The translations under genes and the position numbers were made by a program. The notes below the pieces were generated by a model that was given only the letters and a program-made list of their open reading frames with translations, was not told the origin of the DNA and did not search any database. Positions 52,521 through 62,056 of a stretch of DNA of 64,000 nt are shown piece by piece. Source of the stretch: Thermus caldilimi (GTDB taxonomy: Bacteria; Deinococcota; Deinococci; Deinococcales; Thermaceae); contig NZ_CP038452.1 in assembly GCF_004684245.1 (NCBI RefSeq), positions 1,412,796 through 1,476,795 of the forward strand, in the 5' to 3' direction. The stretch's first letter is position 1. The number at the start of each line of letters is the position of its first letter.

Positions 52521-54271
52521 GTGGAGCACCTGGCCGACCTGGTGGACCTCTACGAGTACCGGGTGGAGGACTTGGCCGCAGGCCGCACCCCCAAAGGGGG
52601 GAAAAGGGCTCTTTTGCAACTAAGGGCCTTCCTCATCCAAACCCGCCTGCCAGGGCCTTTGGCCAAACGCTTCCGCCAAGCCGATGCCCGCTTCCGGGCC
52701 CTACGGCAAAGCCTTACCCCTTCCCCGCCCCCGGAGCCCCCTTCCCTGGACCTCCCCACCCCGGCCCTGGAGAACCTGGAGGAACCCACTCCCACCCAAA
52801 AGCCTTCCCCCTTGCGGGCCATCGCCTTAAAGGTATGGCGCCTCCTGGCAGAGCGGGAGGCCAAGGCCCGGGCCAAGGACCTCCTGGTGGGGAGGCGGGA
52901 GGAACTCAGGCTCATCCACGCCTTCTTGCAGAACTACCTGGAGTACCGGGAAAAGGAAACCTTCAAGCGGGACTTCAACCTCTCCCGCTTCCACCCCACC
53001 CACTCCATCCCCTCTCTTTCCGATAGCCTCGTGGACCTCGAGGACCCCAAGGTGGCCGAGGCCCTGGTGATGGAGTTTCTGGAAACCGCCCTGCACCTTC
53101 CTCAGGACCTTCCCTTGCCCCCTGAGGAAACCCGCACCTACATTCGCCGCTTCCTGAACCGCATCCTGGAGTGGGACGAGGCCTACGGCCTCCCCCCCAA
53201 GCGGGACCTCATGCCCTTGAAAAAAGCCCTGGAGGAAGCCAAGCGCCTGGGGGCGAGCGCCCTGGAGATCGCCAGGCTGGAAGAACGCCTTAGGAAAGAG
53301 GCCCAGGAGGAAAGGCGGCGGGAGCTCCTCTTGGAAGAGGAACGGCACCGTTTCCGCGTGGCCCTGGAAAAGGTCATCGCCCTTCTGAACCTGCTTCCTG
53401 CCCCGCAAGGGGAAACCCCCTGGCCCCGGGTTCCCGAGCCCGGCCAGGGGGAGGAAAGCCTCCTTACCTTGCCCCTGAGGCCAGGCCGGATCCCCCTGGG
53501 ACCCCTCACCCTCACCCTAAGCCAGGTGGAAGGGACCTGGCACCTGGGTTTGGGCGGGGAGGATTATGTGCTGGAGGATACCCTGGTGATCCCCTGGGAG
53601 GACCTCGAGGTCCTGGCGGTGCGGGAAGGGGATCTCCTCCACCTGAGGCTCGAGGCGCGAAGCGGGCTCAGGCTCTACGAGCTCCTGGCCGAGGGGCGGA
53701 TCCTGGCCCTTCTCCTAAGCCCCAACCAGGATTACGTCTACCTGCGCCTCCTCAGGGCCTTTTCTGCCCGATTGAAGGGCGAGTTCCACCCCCAGGCCTT
53801 TGGCCCCGAGCTGGCGGAGAAGTACCGCCAGGCCCCCTGGGAAGCCCTGCAGGACTTCGCCCGCAAGGTTTTGGAGCTTGCCCTGAAACGCCTGGGTGGA
53901 GCAGACGCCACCCCCCTCCTCAAGGAGGTGGGCCAGGCCTTGGGGCAGGAGCGGGAAGCCCTGGTTTTGGCGGAGGCCTTAAGGGAGTACCTGGGCCGTC
54001 GCCCCCCCACCCGGGAAACCCTGGGGGGGAGGTGCACCTGCTTTCCATCGGGGCCGAACCCCTGGCCCTCAAGGTGGGGCAAAACGTCCTTTCCCTACGC
54101 CCCAGGAACGCCCCTTCCGGAGACCCCCAGGAGGACGTCCTTTACGTGGGCCAAGCAGGCGAGGTGCCCCAAAGGCTCAAGGACCTCCTGGTCTACCGCC
54201 TTTCCGAGGGAACCGTGGTCCTGGCCCGGGAAGGAAGGCGGCTGGCGTATCTGGTGGTGGGTAACCCCTGA
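52521..54271 (+). pseudogene. Uncharacterised signalling-linked protein, frameshifted
   Basis: GTG at 52521 opens a frame of about 500 residues: a helical start, a Pro-rich linker (~70-97), a helical domain (~100-240, with ETFKRDFNLSRFHPTHSIPSLSDS), a charged coiled coil (RLEERLRKEAQEERRRELLL), and a beta-rich domain (~315-430). After RETLGG the frame becomes nonsense, while the next frame continues EVHLLSIGAEPLALKVGQNVLSL to the stop at 54271. Adding one G in the G7 run (54023-54029) joins them into about 583 residues. I recognise no family. Divergent from and sharing a promoter with the PP2C-kinase operon, it may be a target or partner of that system. Confidence 0.7.
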
Positions 54272-54312
54272 CCCAAAGGAGTTCTTGGTATACTCCCCGA
54301 CAAGGGGGTTTT

Positions 54313-55518
54313 ATGAAAGCGTTACGGCACAAGGCCTTCGCCCGCTTGATCCTTTCCTACCTGGTTTCCCAGGTGGGAAGCAAGGTGCACCGGGTGGCCC
54401 TTTTGGTCCTGGTCTACCTGCTCACGGAAAAGGCCCTCTGGGTCTCCCTCACCCTCGGGGTCCAGCTTCTGGGCACCGTGGTCTTCTCCCCCCTCCTTTC
54501 CGCCTGGGCCGACACCCAGGACCGCAAGCGGCTTCTCGTGTGGTCCGACCTCCTTCGGGTTCCCCTGGTAGCCCTCATCCCCCTTCTGGGAGCCAAAAGC
54601 CTTCCCATCCTGCTTCTTTTGGTCTTCCTAATTGAACTCCTACGGGACCTGCACGACCCCATCCAAAACGCCGTGGTCCCTGACCTGGTGCCCAAGGAGG
54701 AGGTGGATGAGGCCAACAGCCTGATTCTCCTGGCCGACCGTCTCTCCGAGGTGCTCTTCGTAGGGGCAGCAGGGGTGCTGGTGGCTGCCGTAGGCCCAGC
54801 CTTCGCCTTCTATCTGGATGCCGCCACCTACCTGGCCTCAGGGCTCATCCTGTCGGGCCTCCCTTCCCTAAAGCCTCAGAGGCTTCCCAAGGCAGGCTTC
54901 TTCGCCCGGGTGAAGGAGGGGATCGGTCACCTGGTGGGCCATCCCGCCCTCCGCCGGGCGGTGGGCACCTTGTTTGCGGCCGCCGCCTTCGGCTCGGTGG
55001 AAACCGCTTTGGGGGTGGTGCTGGCCATTAAGTGGCTCAAGGTGGGCTCGGCAGGTTTTGGCTTCATGGAAGCGGCCATGGCCCTGGGGGCCATCCTGGG
55101 GGGCCTGGCCCTGCCCAAGCTCCTGGGGCGCGTCACCAGGGAACAGCTTTTCCTGTACAGCTTGCTCCTCTTTGGCTTCTTTGAAGCCTCGGTGGGGCTT
55201 TTCCCCGTTTTCGCCTGGGTACTGGTCGCTTTCTTCTTGGGGGGCTTCCTCAACATGGCCTTCATCGTGCCCGCCCGTTCCATCCTGCAGCTCAACACCC
55301 CCCAGGAGATGCGGGGACGGATTTTCGCCGCTTTCGGTGCGGTGATGAACGCCGCCGTCCTCCTGGGCACCATGTGGGGCGGAGCCTTGGAGGGATGGAT
55401 GGGAGCCCCCCGGGTCTTCCTGCTGGCAGGGGCCATGGTGAGCCTGGCGGCAGGCTACACCCTTCTCACCGGGGGCATTCCCGCACCCCGGGAGGCCCGC
55501 CAAACCCAAGAGGCCTGA
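54313..55518 (+). CDS. Major facilitator superfamily transporter
   Basis: 401 residues, about 12 hydrophobic helices. A loop 2-3 motif of the MFS type appears as SAWADTQDRKRLLVWSD, and the second half repeats weakly. It resembles the MFS_3/Enterobactin-exporter-like group (YPIVPARSILQL-like segment near helix 10). Substrate unknown; drug or metabolite efflux is likely. TATACT about 20 bases upstream and AGGGGG before the ATG provide a promoter and ribosome site. It converges on hemB with a 1-base gap. Confidence 0.82.
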   Translation: MKALRHKAFARLILSYLVSQVGSKVHRVALLVLVYLLTEKALWVSLTLGVQLLGTVVFSPLLSAWADTQDRKRLLVWSDLLRVPLVALIPLLGAKSLPILLLLVFLIELLRDLHDPIQNAVVPDLVPKEEVDEANSLILLADRLSEVLFVGAAGVLVAAVGPAFAFYLDAATYLASGLILSGLPSLKPQRLPKAGFFARVKEGIGHLVGHPALRRAVGTLFAAAAFGSVETALGVVLAIKWLKVGSAGFGFMEAAMALGAILGGLALPKLLGRVTREQLFLYSLLLFGFFEASVGLFPVFAWVLVAFFLGGFLNMAFIVPARSILQLNTPQEMRGRIFAAFGAVMNAAVLLGTMWGGALEGWMGAPRVFLLAGAMVSLAAGYTLLTGGIPAPREARQTQEA

Positions 55519-55519
55519 G

Positions 55520-56500
55520 CTAAGCCTCTTTCAGCCAGCGGGCCGCCTCTAGGGCATAGTAGGTGAGGATTCCCTGGGCTCCGGCCCGCCTTAAGGCATA
55601 GAGGCTTTCCAAAACCGCCCGCCGCTCGTCCAGCCACCCCTTAAGGCTTGCCGCCTTCAGCATGGCGTACTCTCCGGAAACCTGGTAGGCGAAAAGCGGC
55701 TTGGAAAACCGCCCCTTGAGGGCGAAGAGCACGTCCAGGTAAGGGAGGGCGGGCTTGACCATGAGCATGTCGGCCCCCTCGAGGTCATCCAAGTGCGCCT
55801 CCCTCAAAGCGTCCCAGAGGCCTGCCCTGGGGTCCATCTGGTAACCGGTGCGGTCCCCAAACTGGGGGGCGCTCCCTGCCGCCTCCCGGAAGGGGCCGTA
55901 AAAGGCGGAGGCGTACTTCACCGCATAGGAGAGGATGGGCACGTGGGCGAACCCCCCCTGGTCCAAGGCCTCCCGGATGGCCCTAACCTGTCCATCCATC
56001 ATGGCGCTGGGGGCCACCACATCCGCCCCCGCCTGGGCCTGGGAAAGGGCAGTTCTGGCCAAAAGCTCCAAGGTGGCATCGTTGTCCACGTAAAACCCCA
56101 AAGGACCTTCCCGCACCACCCCGCAGTGGCCGTGGTCCGTGTACTCGCAAAGGCAGGTGTCGGCCATGACCAAAAGCTCGGGAACCTCCCGTTTCAGAAG
56201 CCGAATGGCCCGCTGAACGATGCCCTCTTCCGCATAGGCCCCGCGCCCCAGGGAATCCTTTTCTTCCTCGGGCAAGACCCCGAAGAGGATCACCCCGCCC
56301 AGGCCCGCCTTAAGCACCTCCTCCCCCAGCCGGGGAAGATGGGCCAGGGGCTGGCGAAATACCCCGGGCATGGAGGCAACCTCCTCCGGCTCCCCTCCCT
56401 CCTTCACAAAGACCGGCAGGACCAGGTGCCTCGGACCAAGCTCCACCTCCGCCACCAAGGGCCTTAGAAGGGGAGAACGTAGCCTTCTTGGGCGCTCCAT
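55520..56500 (-). CDS. hemB: Delta-aminolevulinic acid dehydratase (porphobilinogen synthase)
   Basis: Condenses two 5-aminolevulinates to porphobilinogen in heme synthesis, which supplies the many cytochromes of this region. 326 residues from the ATG at 56500 ([13 protein letters not shown]). Catalytic Lys in [13 protein letters not shown] and [12 protein letters not shown] (both Schiff-base Lys). The Zn-type site with three Cys is present in [22 protein letters not shown] and QMDPRAGL segments are normal. TATAGT lies 7 bases before the ATG. Confidence 0.95.
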   Translation of the reverse strand: MERPRRLRSPLLRPLVAEVELGPRHLVLPVFVKEGGEPEEVASMPGVFRQPLAHLPRLGEEVLKAGLGGVILFGVLPEEEKDSLGRGAYAEEGIVQRAIRLLKREVPELLVMADTCLCEYTDHGHCGVVREGPLGFYVDNDATLELLARTALSQAQAGADVVAPSAMMDGQVRAIREALDQGGFAHVPILSYAVKYASAFYGPFREAAGSAPQFGDRTGYQMDPRAGLWDALREAHLDDLEGADMLMVKPALPYLDVLFALKGRFSKPLFAYQVSGEYAMLKAASLKGWLDERRAVLESLYALRRAGAQGILTYYALEAARWLKEA

Positions 56501-56507
56501 GCCTTCC

Positions 56508-56515
56508 ACTATACT
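56508..56515. promoter_or_regulatory. Overlapping divergent -10 boxes (hemB and ebfC)
   Basis: ACTATACT holds TATAGT on the minus strand (56513-56508, 7 bases before hemB) and TATACT on the plus strand (56510-56515, followed by AGGAGGGA and the ebfC ATG). Third instance of this design in the window. Confidence 0.55.
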
Positions 56516-56530
56516 CAGGGAGGAGGGAGC

Positions 56531-56848
56531 ATGAACCTGCAGAAGCTCTTGAAGGAAGCGCAGAAAGCCCAGAAGAAGGCCGCCGAGGTGCAGGAAAGGT
56601 TGGAAACCATGACCGTGGTGGGCACGGCCCAGGGCCTGGTGGAGGTGGAGGCCAACGGGCACGGCAAGATCCTGGCGGTCCGCTTAAAGCCCGAGGTGCT
56701 AACGAGCTTCCAGGAGGACCTCGAGGGCCTGGAGGACCTCCTCCTGGTGGCCATCCAGGACGCCCAGAGGAAGGCCCACGAGCTTTCGGAGAAGGAAATG
56801 GCCCGGGAGCTGGGCGGCGTGGGGCAGATGCTGGGCAAGCTCTTCTAG
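56531..56848 (+). CDS. ebfC: YbaB/EbfC nucleoid-associated protein
   Basis: 105 residues: [25 protein letters not shown] at the start, [19 protein letters not shown] in the central strand, and a helical end. It forms a homodimer that binds DNA. Typically encoded just before recR, as here (1-base gap), where it may aid recombination. It has a good ribosome site (AGGAGGGA). Confidence 0.92.
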   Translation: MNLQKLLKEAQKAQKKAAEVQERLETMTVVGTAQGLVEVEANGHGKILAVRLKPEVLTSFQEDLEGLEDLLLVAIQDAQRKAHELSEKEMARELGGVGQMLGKLF

Positions 56849-56849
56849 G

Positions 56850-57434
56850 ATGAGGTATCCTGAAAGCCTTCTCAAGCTCACCCGCGCCCTCTCCCGCCTA
56901 CCCGGGATCGGCCCCAAAACCGCCCAGAAGCTCTCCCTTTACCTGGCCTTCCACCGGGAGGAGGCTGAGGAGCTGGAAAGGGCCTTGGCTGGCTTCGAGG
57001 CCTTGGGCGTCTGCCGGGTCTGCGGCAACCTGGCGGAGGGGGAGCTTTGCCCCATTTGCCAGGACGAAAGCCGGGACCGGTCGGTGATCGCCGTGGTGGA
57101 AACCGTCTCCGACCTCTTTGCCCTGGAACGGAGCGGGGAGTTCCACGGGCTTTACCACGTGCTGGGTGGGGCCTTGAACCCCTTGGAAGGGGTGGGTCCC
57201 AAGGAGCTCAACCTGGAAAGGCTCTGGGCTAGGCTTTCCGGGGTGGAGGAGGTGGTCTTGGCCACCTCCATGACCGTGGAGGGGGAGGCCACCGCCCTCT
57301 TCCTGGCGGAGGAGCTCAAACGCCGGGGGCTGAAGGCCACGCGCCTGGCCTACGGCCTCCCCGTGGGGGGGAGCCTAGAGTACGTGGACGAGGTAACCTT
57401 GGGCCGGGCCCTGGAGGGGAGGAAACCCCTTTAG
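56850..57434 (+). CDS. recR: Recombination protein RecR
   Basis: Clamp-like DNA-binding protein of the RecFOR pathway that loads RecA on gaps. 194 residues: helix-hairpin-helix LSRLPGIGPKTAQKLSLYL, zinc finger CRVCGNLAEGELCPICQD (four Cys), Toprim domain with VIAVVETVSDLFALE, and the C-terminal Walker B-like TRLAYGLPVGGSLEYVDEVTL. It lies one base after ebfC. AddAB-like genes lie 10 kb to the left. Confidence 0.96.
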   Translation: MRYPESLLKLTRALSRLPGIGPKTAQKLSLYLAFHREEAEELERALAGFEALGVCRVCGNLAEGELCPICQDESRDRSVIAVVETVSDLFALERSGEFHGLYHVLGGALNPLEGVGPKELNLERLWARLSGVEEVVLATSMTVEGEATALFLAEELKRRGLKATRLAYGLPVGGSLEYVDEVTLGRALEGRKPL

Positions 57435-57450
57435 GCCCTGGGGAAGGGGC

Positions 57451-57861
57451 ATGGAGGAGCTTTTGCAACACCTCCTGGACCAGGTGGAGGGAGCCTTTGC
57501 CGCCGCCATCGGCACCCTGGACGGGCTCCTGGTGGAAGGAGCCAGGCGCAGGCGGGTGGACCTCGAGGCGGCTGTCGCAGAACACGCCGCCCTTTTGCGC
57601 CAGGCCAAGGCCGCCTACGCCGGAAGCCTGGGCACCCCCCGGGTGCACGAGCTTTTGGTGGGGGGCCACCCCGTGGTAGGCTATGTCCACGTGGTGCGGA
57701 GGGCAGGCCCACAACCCCAGGGACCCGTGCCTCGAGGCAAGGGACACGAGGAACTTTTCCTCCTTCTCCTCATGGCACCGGAAGCCAACCTGGGCCAGGC
57801 ACGTTTGCAAACAGCCAAGGTGGGGGAAAAGCTGGCGGAGGTGGCGGGATGGCTTACCTAG
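57451..57861 (+). CDS. Roadblock/LC7-like protein 1
   Basis: 136 residues. The start (LLDQVEGAFAAAIGTLDGLLVEG), the middle RVHELLVGGHPVVGYVHVV and the end EANLGQARLQTAKVGEKLAEV follow the Roadblock/LC7 pattern of MglB-like proteins: helix, strands with DGLLVE, long helix, strands, helix. These proteins regulate small Ras-like GTPases such as MglA or act as dimeric scaffolds. It is first of three such genes in a row. It overlaps the next by 13 bases. There is a loop insertion (RAGPQPQGPVPRGKGHE). Confidence 0.75.
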   Translation: MEELLQHLLDQVEGAFAAAIGTLDGLLVEGARRRRVDLEAAVAEHAALLRQAKAAYAGSLGTPRVHELLVGGHPVVGYVHVVRRAGPQPQGPVPRGKGHEELFLLLLMAPEANLGQARLQTAKVGEKLAEVAGWLT

Positions 57862-58178
57862 AGAGCCTGGCCCCCTTTGGCGTCAAGAGGGCGGTACTCA
57901 CGGGCCTGGACGGCCTGGTCATCGAGGCCTTGGGCCGGGGCAACCCCCCGGCGGAGGTCCTGGCGGCGGAGCTGGCCTCCCTGGTGCGGCACATGACCCC
58001 CTTGGCGGAAGCCCTCTCCGGGGAGGTGCGCCGCTTCACCCTGGCCACGGAAAACCACGAGATCCTGGCCCTAAGGGTAGGGGAGTACGTTTTAGGGGCA
58101 GTCATCGAGCGGGGCATGGACCGCAAGGCCGTGGGCCAGGAGTTAACCCGCATCGCCTTTAAGGTGCAGAACCTCTAA
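57849..58178 (+). CDS. Roadblock/LC7-like protein 2
   Basis: 109 residues, full single Roadblock/LC7 domain: RAVLTGLDGLVIEALG, a long helix (AEVLAAELASLVRHMTPLAEAL), EVRRFTLATENHEILALRVGEYVLGAVIERG, and a C-terminal helix. It overlaps the first by 13 bases and ends 10 bases before the third, so the three are co-transcribed and co-translated. It likely dimerises with one of its neighbours. Confidence 0.82.
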   Translation: MAYLESLAPFGVKRAVLTGLDGLVIEALGRGNPPAEVLAAELASLVRHMTPLAEALSGEVRRFTLATENHEILALRVGEYVLGAVIERGMDRKAVGQELTRIAFKVQNL

Positions 58179-58188
58179 AGAAGGAGGC

Positions 58189-58539
58189 ATGGTGGAGCAA
58201 GCCCTACAGGAACTCAAGGCCACCAAGGGGGTACGGGTGGCCGCCCTCCTCAGCGAGGACGGGTTCGTGGTGGAAGAGGCCCGGGAAGCGGATGCCCCGG
58301 AGGCCAGCCTTCTTTCCGCCCGGGCTGCCACGGTCCTGGGCACCGCCAAAGCCCTGGCCCAGACCCTGGGCCAGGAAGGGGTGGAGGAGGTCATGGTAGA
58401 GTACCCCGAGGGGGCCTTGTTACTGATGCCCCTTCCTGGCTATCACCTGCTCCTTCTCCTGGACAGCGTGAGAAGCCTGGGGCGGGTACGCCTAGCCTTG
58501 AAAAGGGCTGTACCCAAGTTGGAGGAGGCGCTTAGATGA
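58189..58539 (+). CDS. Roadblock/LC7-like protein 3
   Basis: 116 residues, again a Roadblock/LC7 domain: GVRVAALLSEDGFVVEEAREAD, helix, VEEVMVEYPEGALLLMPLPGYHLLLLLDSVRSLGRVRLALKR. It is divergent from proteins 1 and 2 in sequence, so this is a heterologous trio rather than a recent tandem copy. AAAGAAGGAGG precedes its ATG. It overlaps the DUF3467 gene by 4 bases. Confidence 0.82.
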   Translation: MVEQALQELKATKGVRVAALLSEDGFVVEEAREADAPEASLLSARAATVLGTAKALAQTLGQEGVEEVMVEYPEGALLLMPLPGYHLLLLLDSVRSLGRVRLALKRAVPKLEEALR

Positions 58540-58802
58540 GCGAGCTAAAGCTGGACATCCAAATCGACAAGGACGTGGCCCTGGGCCGGTACACCAACCT
58601 GGCCCTCATCGCCCACACCAAGAACGAGTTCATCCTGGACTTCGCCTTGTTGCAACCCCAGGGCGGGGCCATGGTGGTCAGCCGGGTGATCACCAGCCCC
58701 CAACACGCCAAGGCCCTTCTCCGGAGCCTGGCGGAAAACGTGGCCCGGTACGAGGAAACCTTCGGCCCCATTCCCGAACCGGTGGCGGAAAGCCAGGCCT
58801 AA
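58536..58802 (+). CDS. DUF3467 family protein
   Basis: 88 residues: beta-rich small protein starting MSELKLDIQIDKDVALGRYTNLALI, with FILDFALLQP and the MVVSRVITSPQHAKALLRSL segment, the DUF3467 pattern. Function unknown. It overlaps the third Roadblock gene by 4 bases (ATGA) and ends the unit before a hairpin. It could be a binding partner of the Roadblock proteins. Confidence 0.85.
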   Translation: MSELKLDIQIDKDVALGRYTNLALIAHTKNEFILDFALLQPQGGAMVVSRVITSPQHAKALLRSLAENVARYEETFGPIPEPVAESQA

Positions 58803-58817
58803 AGGAATAGCAAGGGT

Positions 58818-58845
58818 CCCCGCCCTGGCTTTTGCCAGGGCGGGG
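58818..58845. terminator. Bidirectional hairpin between convergent genes
   Basis: CCCCGCCCTGGC (58818-58829), TTTT loop, GCCAGGGCGGGG (58834-58845): 12 perfect pairs. It lies between the DUF3467 stop and the S9 peptidase stop, so it could serve both strands. Confidence 0.75.
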
Positions 58846-58850
58846 TAGTA

Positions 58851-60659
58851 CTAGAGGTTTTCCCGCCACCAGTCCAAGTAGGCCTTGAGCCGGGCGATCC
58901 GGCGGTCTGGCCTGCCGGAGCGGGAAAGCTCGTGTCCCTCCTCGGGTACCCAGAAAAAGCGGGCCTTCACCCCCAGGTGGAGGAGGGCAGTGTACCAGGT
59001 TTCCCCCTGGTCTATGGGGCAGCGGTGGTCCTGCTCGGAATGGACCACCAGGGTGGGCGTCCGCACCTGGTGGACATGGCGCAAGGGGCTTTTCTCCCAA
59101 AGCACTTCCGGCCTCTCCCAGGGCCTAGCTATAAGCTCCATGAAGGTGAAGCGGGGACCGATGTCGCTGGCCCCGAAGAAGCTGAACCAGTTGGCGATGC
59201 TCCGGTCGGTGACCGCCGCCTTGAAGCGACCAGGGTGGCGGGCGGTGAGCCAGTTCACCATATAACCCCCGTAGCTTCCCCCTGCCACCCCCACGCGGCC
59301 AGGATCCAGGGGGAAGCGGGCCAGAACGTGGTCCAAAAAGCCCAGGAGGTCCCGCTCGTCCCGCTCCCCCCATTCCCCCTGGAGCAGGGCGAAGTCCTGG
59401 CCGTAGCCGGTGGACCCCCTTGGATTAGCGAAGACCACCGCATACCCCGCCTGGCGGAAGAGCTGGAGCTCCAGCATGGGTGCCCGCCCGAAGGCAGTGT
59501 GGGGTCCCCCGTGGATGTACAGGATGACCGGGTGGGGTCCTTGCCCTTCCGGAAGCAGGACCCACCCCGGCACCCGGTGCCCTTCCGGACTCGGCCACTC
59601 GGTGTAGATGGGCTCGGCCAGGGGTAGGGAAACCCCCTCGTTGGGGTCGTAGACCCCCAGGGGACCCCAAAGCCGGGCCGGATGGGTAAAGTCCTCGGTG
59701 AGGAGGAAGAGGCCACGCTCGGTAAGGGCAAAGGAGAGAACGCTCCCCTCTGCGGGCAAGGCCTCGGCCTTCCCCTCGAGGCCCACCCGGTAAAGCCTTC
59801 CCGTTCCCTCCTCTGTGCGCACGATATAGACCCCATTCCCGGCCCACCTGGGCCCTTGGGTATGGGCCCCATAGCGGAGATCGGAGTTGATGGAGTTCTG
59901 CAGGCTACCCTCAAAGAGAACCCGAACCTCCCCGCCATGCAGGTGGTAAAGCCGGGCCTCCGTGCCCCCTCCCCGTTCAAAGGCGTGGCCCAGGAAGAAA
60001 AGCCCTTCCGGGCTCCACTCCAGGGCAAAGATGGGGCCAAAGCCCCCGTAGACCTTTTGCAACCTGCCCTCCTTAAGCAGGAAGAGGGTATCCCGCCACT
60101 CCGCCTGCGCCCCCTTGTCCTCGGCCATCACCAGGTAGAGCCCTTCGGGGGAGGGTACCATCTCCCTGGGGGCGGGGTAGCGGTCCAGAAGAAGCCTCTT
60201 CTGCCCCCCCTCGAGGGCATAAAGGGCCACATTCCCCTCGGGGAGGAGGCCCCGGCCGTCAAACTTGAAGGGCCACCCCTCGTACAGGCGGGGGCTACCC
60301 GGCATGGGAGCTTCCTTCAGGGCCAGGAAAACCACCTCCCCTTCAGGGCCCAGGGCGTAGTCCAAGACCCCAGGGGTTTCCGTAAGCCTCTCCGCCTCCC
60401 CACCCCTTAGGTCCAGGCGGAAAAGCTCCTGGACCTCCCCCACCTTCCGCAGAAAGTAGATGTAAGGAGGGGCATAGCGGGGCTTTCTGGCTTCCTCCTG
60501 GGTGAGAAAGCGCAAGGTACCGTCAAAAAGGGCCAGCCTCGAGCGGTACCGGGGTGGATGCCCCTCCTGGATATCGGTCAGTAGGAAAAGGGGGAAGCCA
60601 TCGGGGCCAGGGGTGAGGTCCGACAGGAAGCGGAGCTTGAAAAGGATTTCCGGTTCCAT
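58851..60659 (-). CDS. S9-family peptidase (acylaminoacyl-peptidase-like)
   Basis: 602 residues from the ATG at 60659. N-terminal ~350 residues form a beta-propeller (repeated FxxxxLFRLDLRGGE-like blades). The C-terminal alpha/beta-hydrolase domain has the nucleophile in GVAGGSYGGYMVNW, the Asp in VHSEQDHRCP and the His in VPEEGHELSRSGRP, plus the oxyanion HGGPHTAFG. It releases acylated amino acids or short peptides in the cytoplasm. No signal peptide. TATTAT lies 6 bases before the ATG, and a perfect palindrome sits just upstream of that. Confidence 0.92.
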   Translation of the reverse strand: MEPEILFKLRFLSDLTPGPDGFPLFLLTDIQEGHPPRYRSRLALFDGTLRFLTQEEARKPRYAPPYIYFLRKVGEVQELFRLDLRGGEAERLTETPGVLDYALGPEGEVVFLALKEAPMPGSPRLYEGWPFKFDGRGLLPEGNVALYALEGGQKRLLLDRYPAPREMVPSPEGLYLVMAEDKGAQAEWRDTLFLLKEGRLQKVYGGFGPIFALEWSPEGLFFLGHAFERGGGTEARLYHLHGGEVRVLFEGSLQNSINSDLRYGAHTQGPRWAGNGVYIVRTEEGTGRLYRVGLEGKAEALPAEGSVLSFALTERGLFLLTEDFTHPARLWGPLGVYDPNEGVSLPLAEPIYTEWPSPEGHRVPGWVLLPEGQGPHPVILYIHGGPHTAFGRAPMLELQLFRQAGYAVVFANPRGSTGYGQDFALLQGEWGERDERDLLGFLDHVLARFPLDPGRVGVAGGSYGGYMVNWLTARHPGRFKAAVTDRSIANWFSFFGASDIGPRFTFMELIARPWERPEVLWEKSPLRHVHQVRTPTLVVHSEQDHRCPIDQGETWYTALLHLGVKARFFWVPEEGHELSRSGRPDRRIARLKAYLDWWRENL

Positions 60660-60672
60660 GCCTCCATAATAC

Positions 60673-60682
60673 TGACCGGTCA
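60673..60682. promoter_or_regulatory. Palindrome TGACCGGTCA, candidate operator
   Basis: Perfect 10-base palindrome, one base upstream of the minus-strand TATTAT box of the S9 peptidase gene, inside the spacer to the expected -35 position. It is about 42 bases before the start of the divergent nif3 gene. Such a place suits a dimeric repressor; identity unknown. Confidence 0.4.
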
Positions 60683-60724
60683 TTCGCCTGCCCCCAGGTC
60701 CCCTTTTCCGGTAAGCTGGGCGCC

Positions 60725-62049
<1,325 letters not shown>

Positions 62050-62056
62050 TGGCCCT

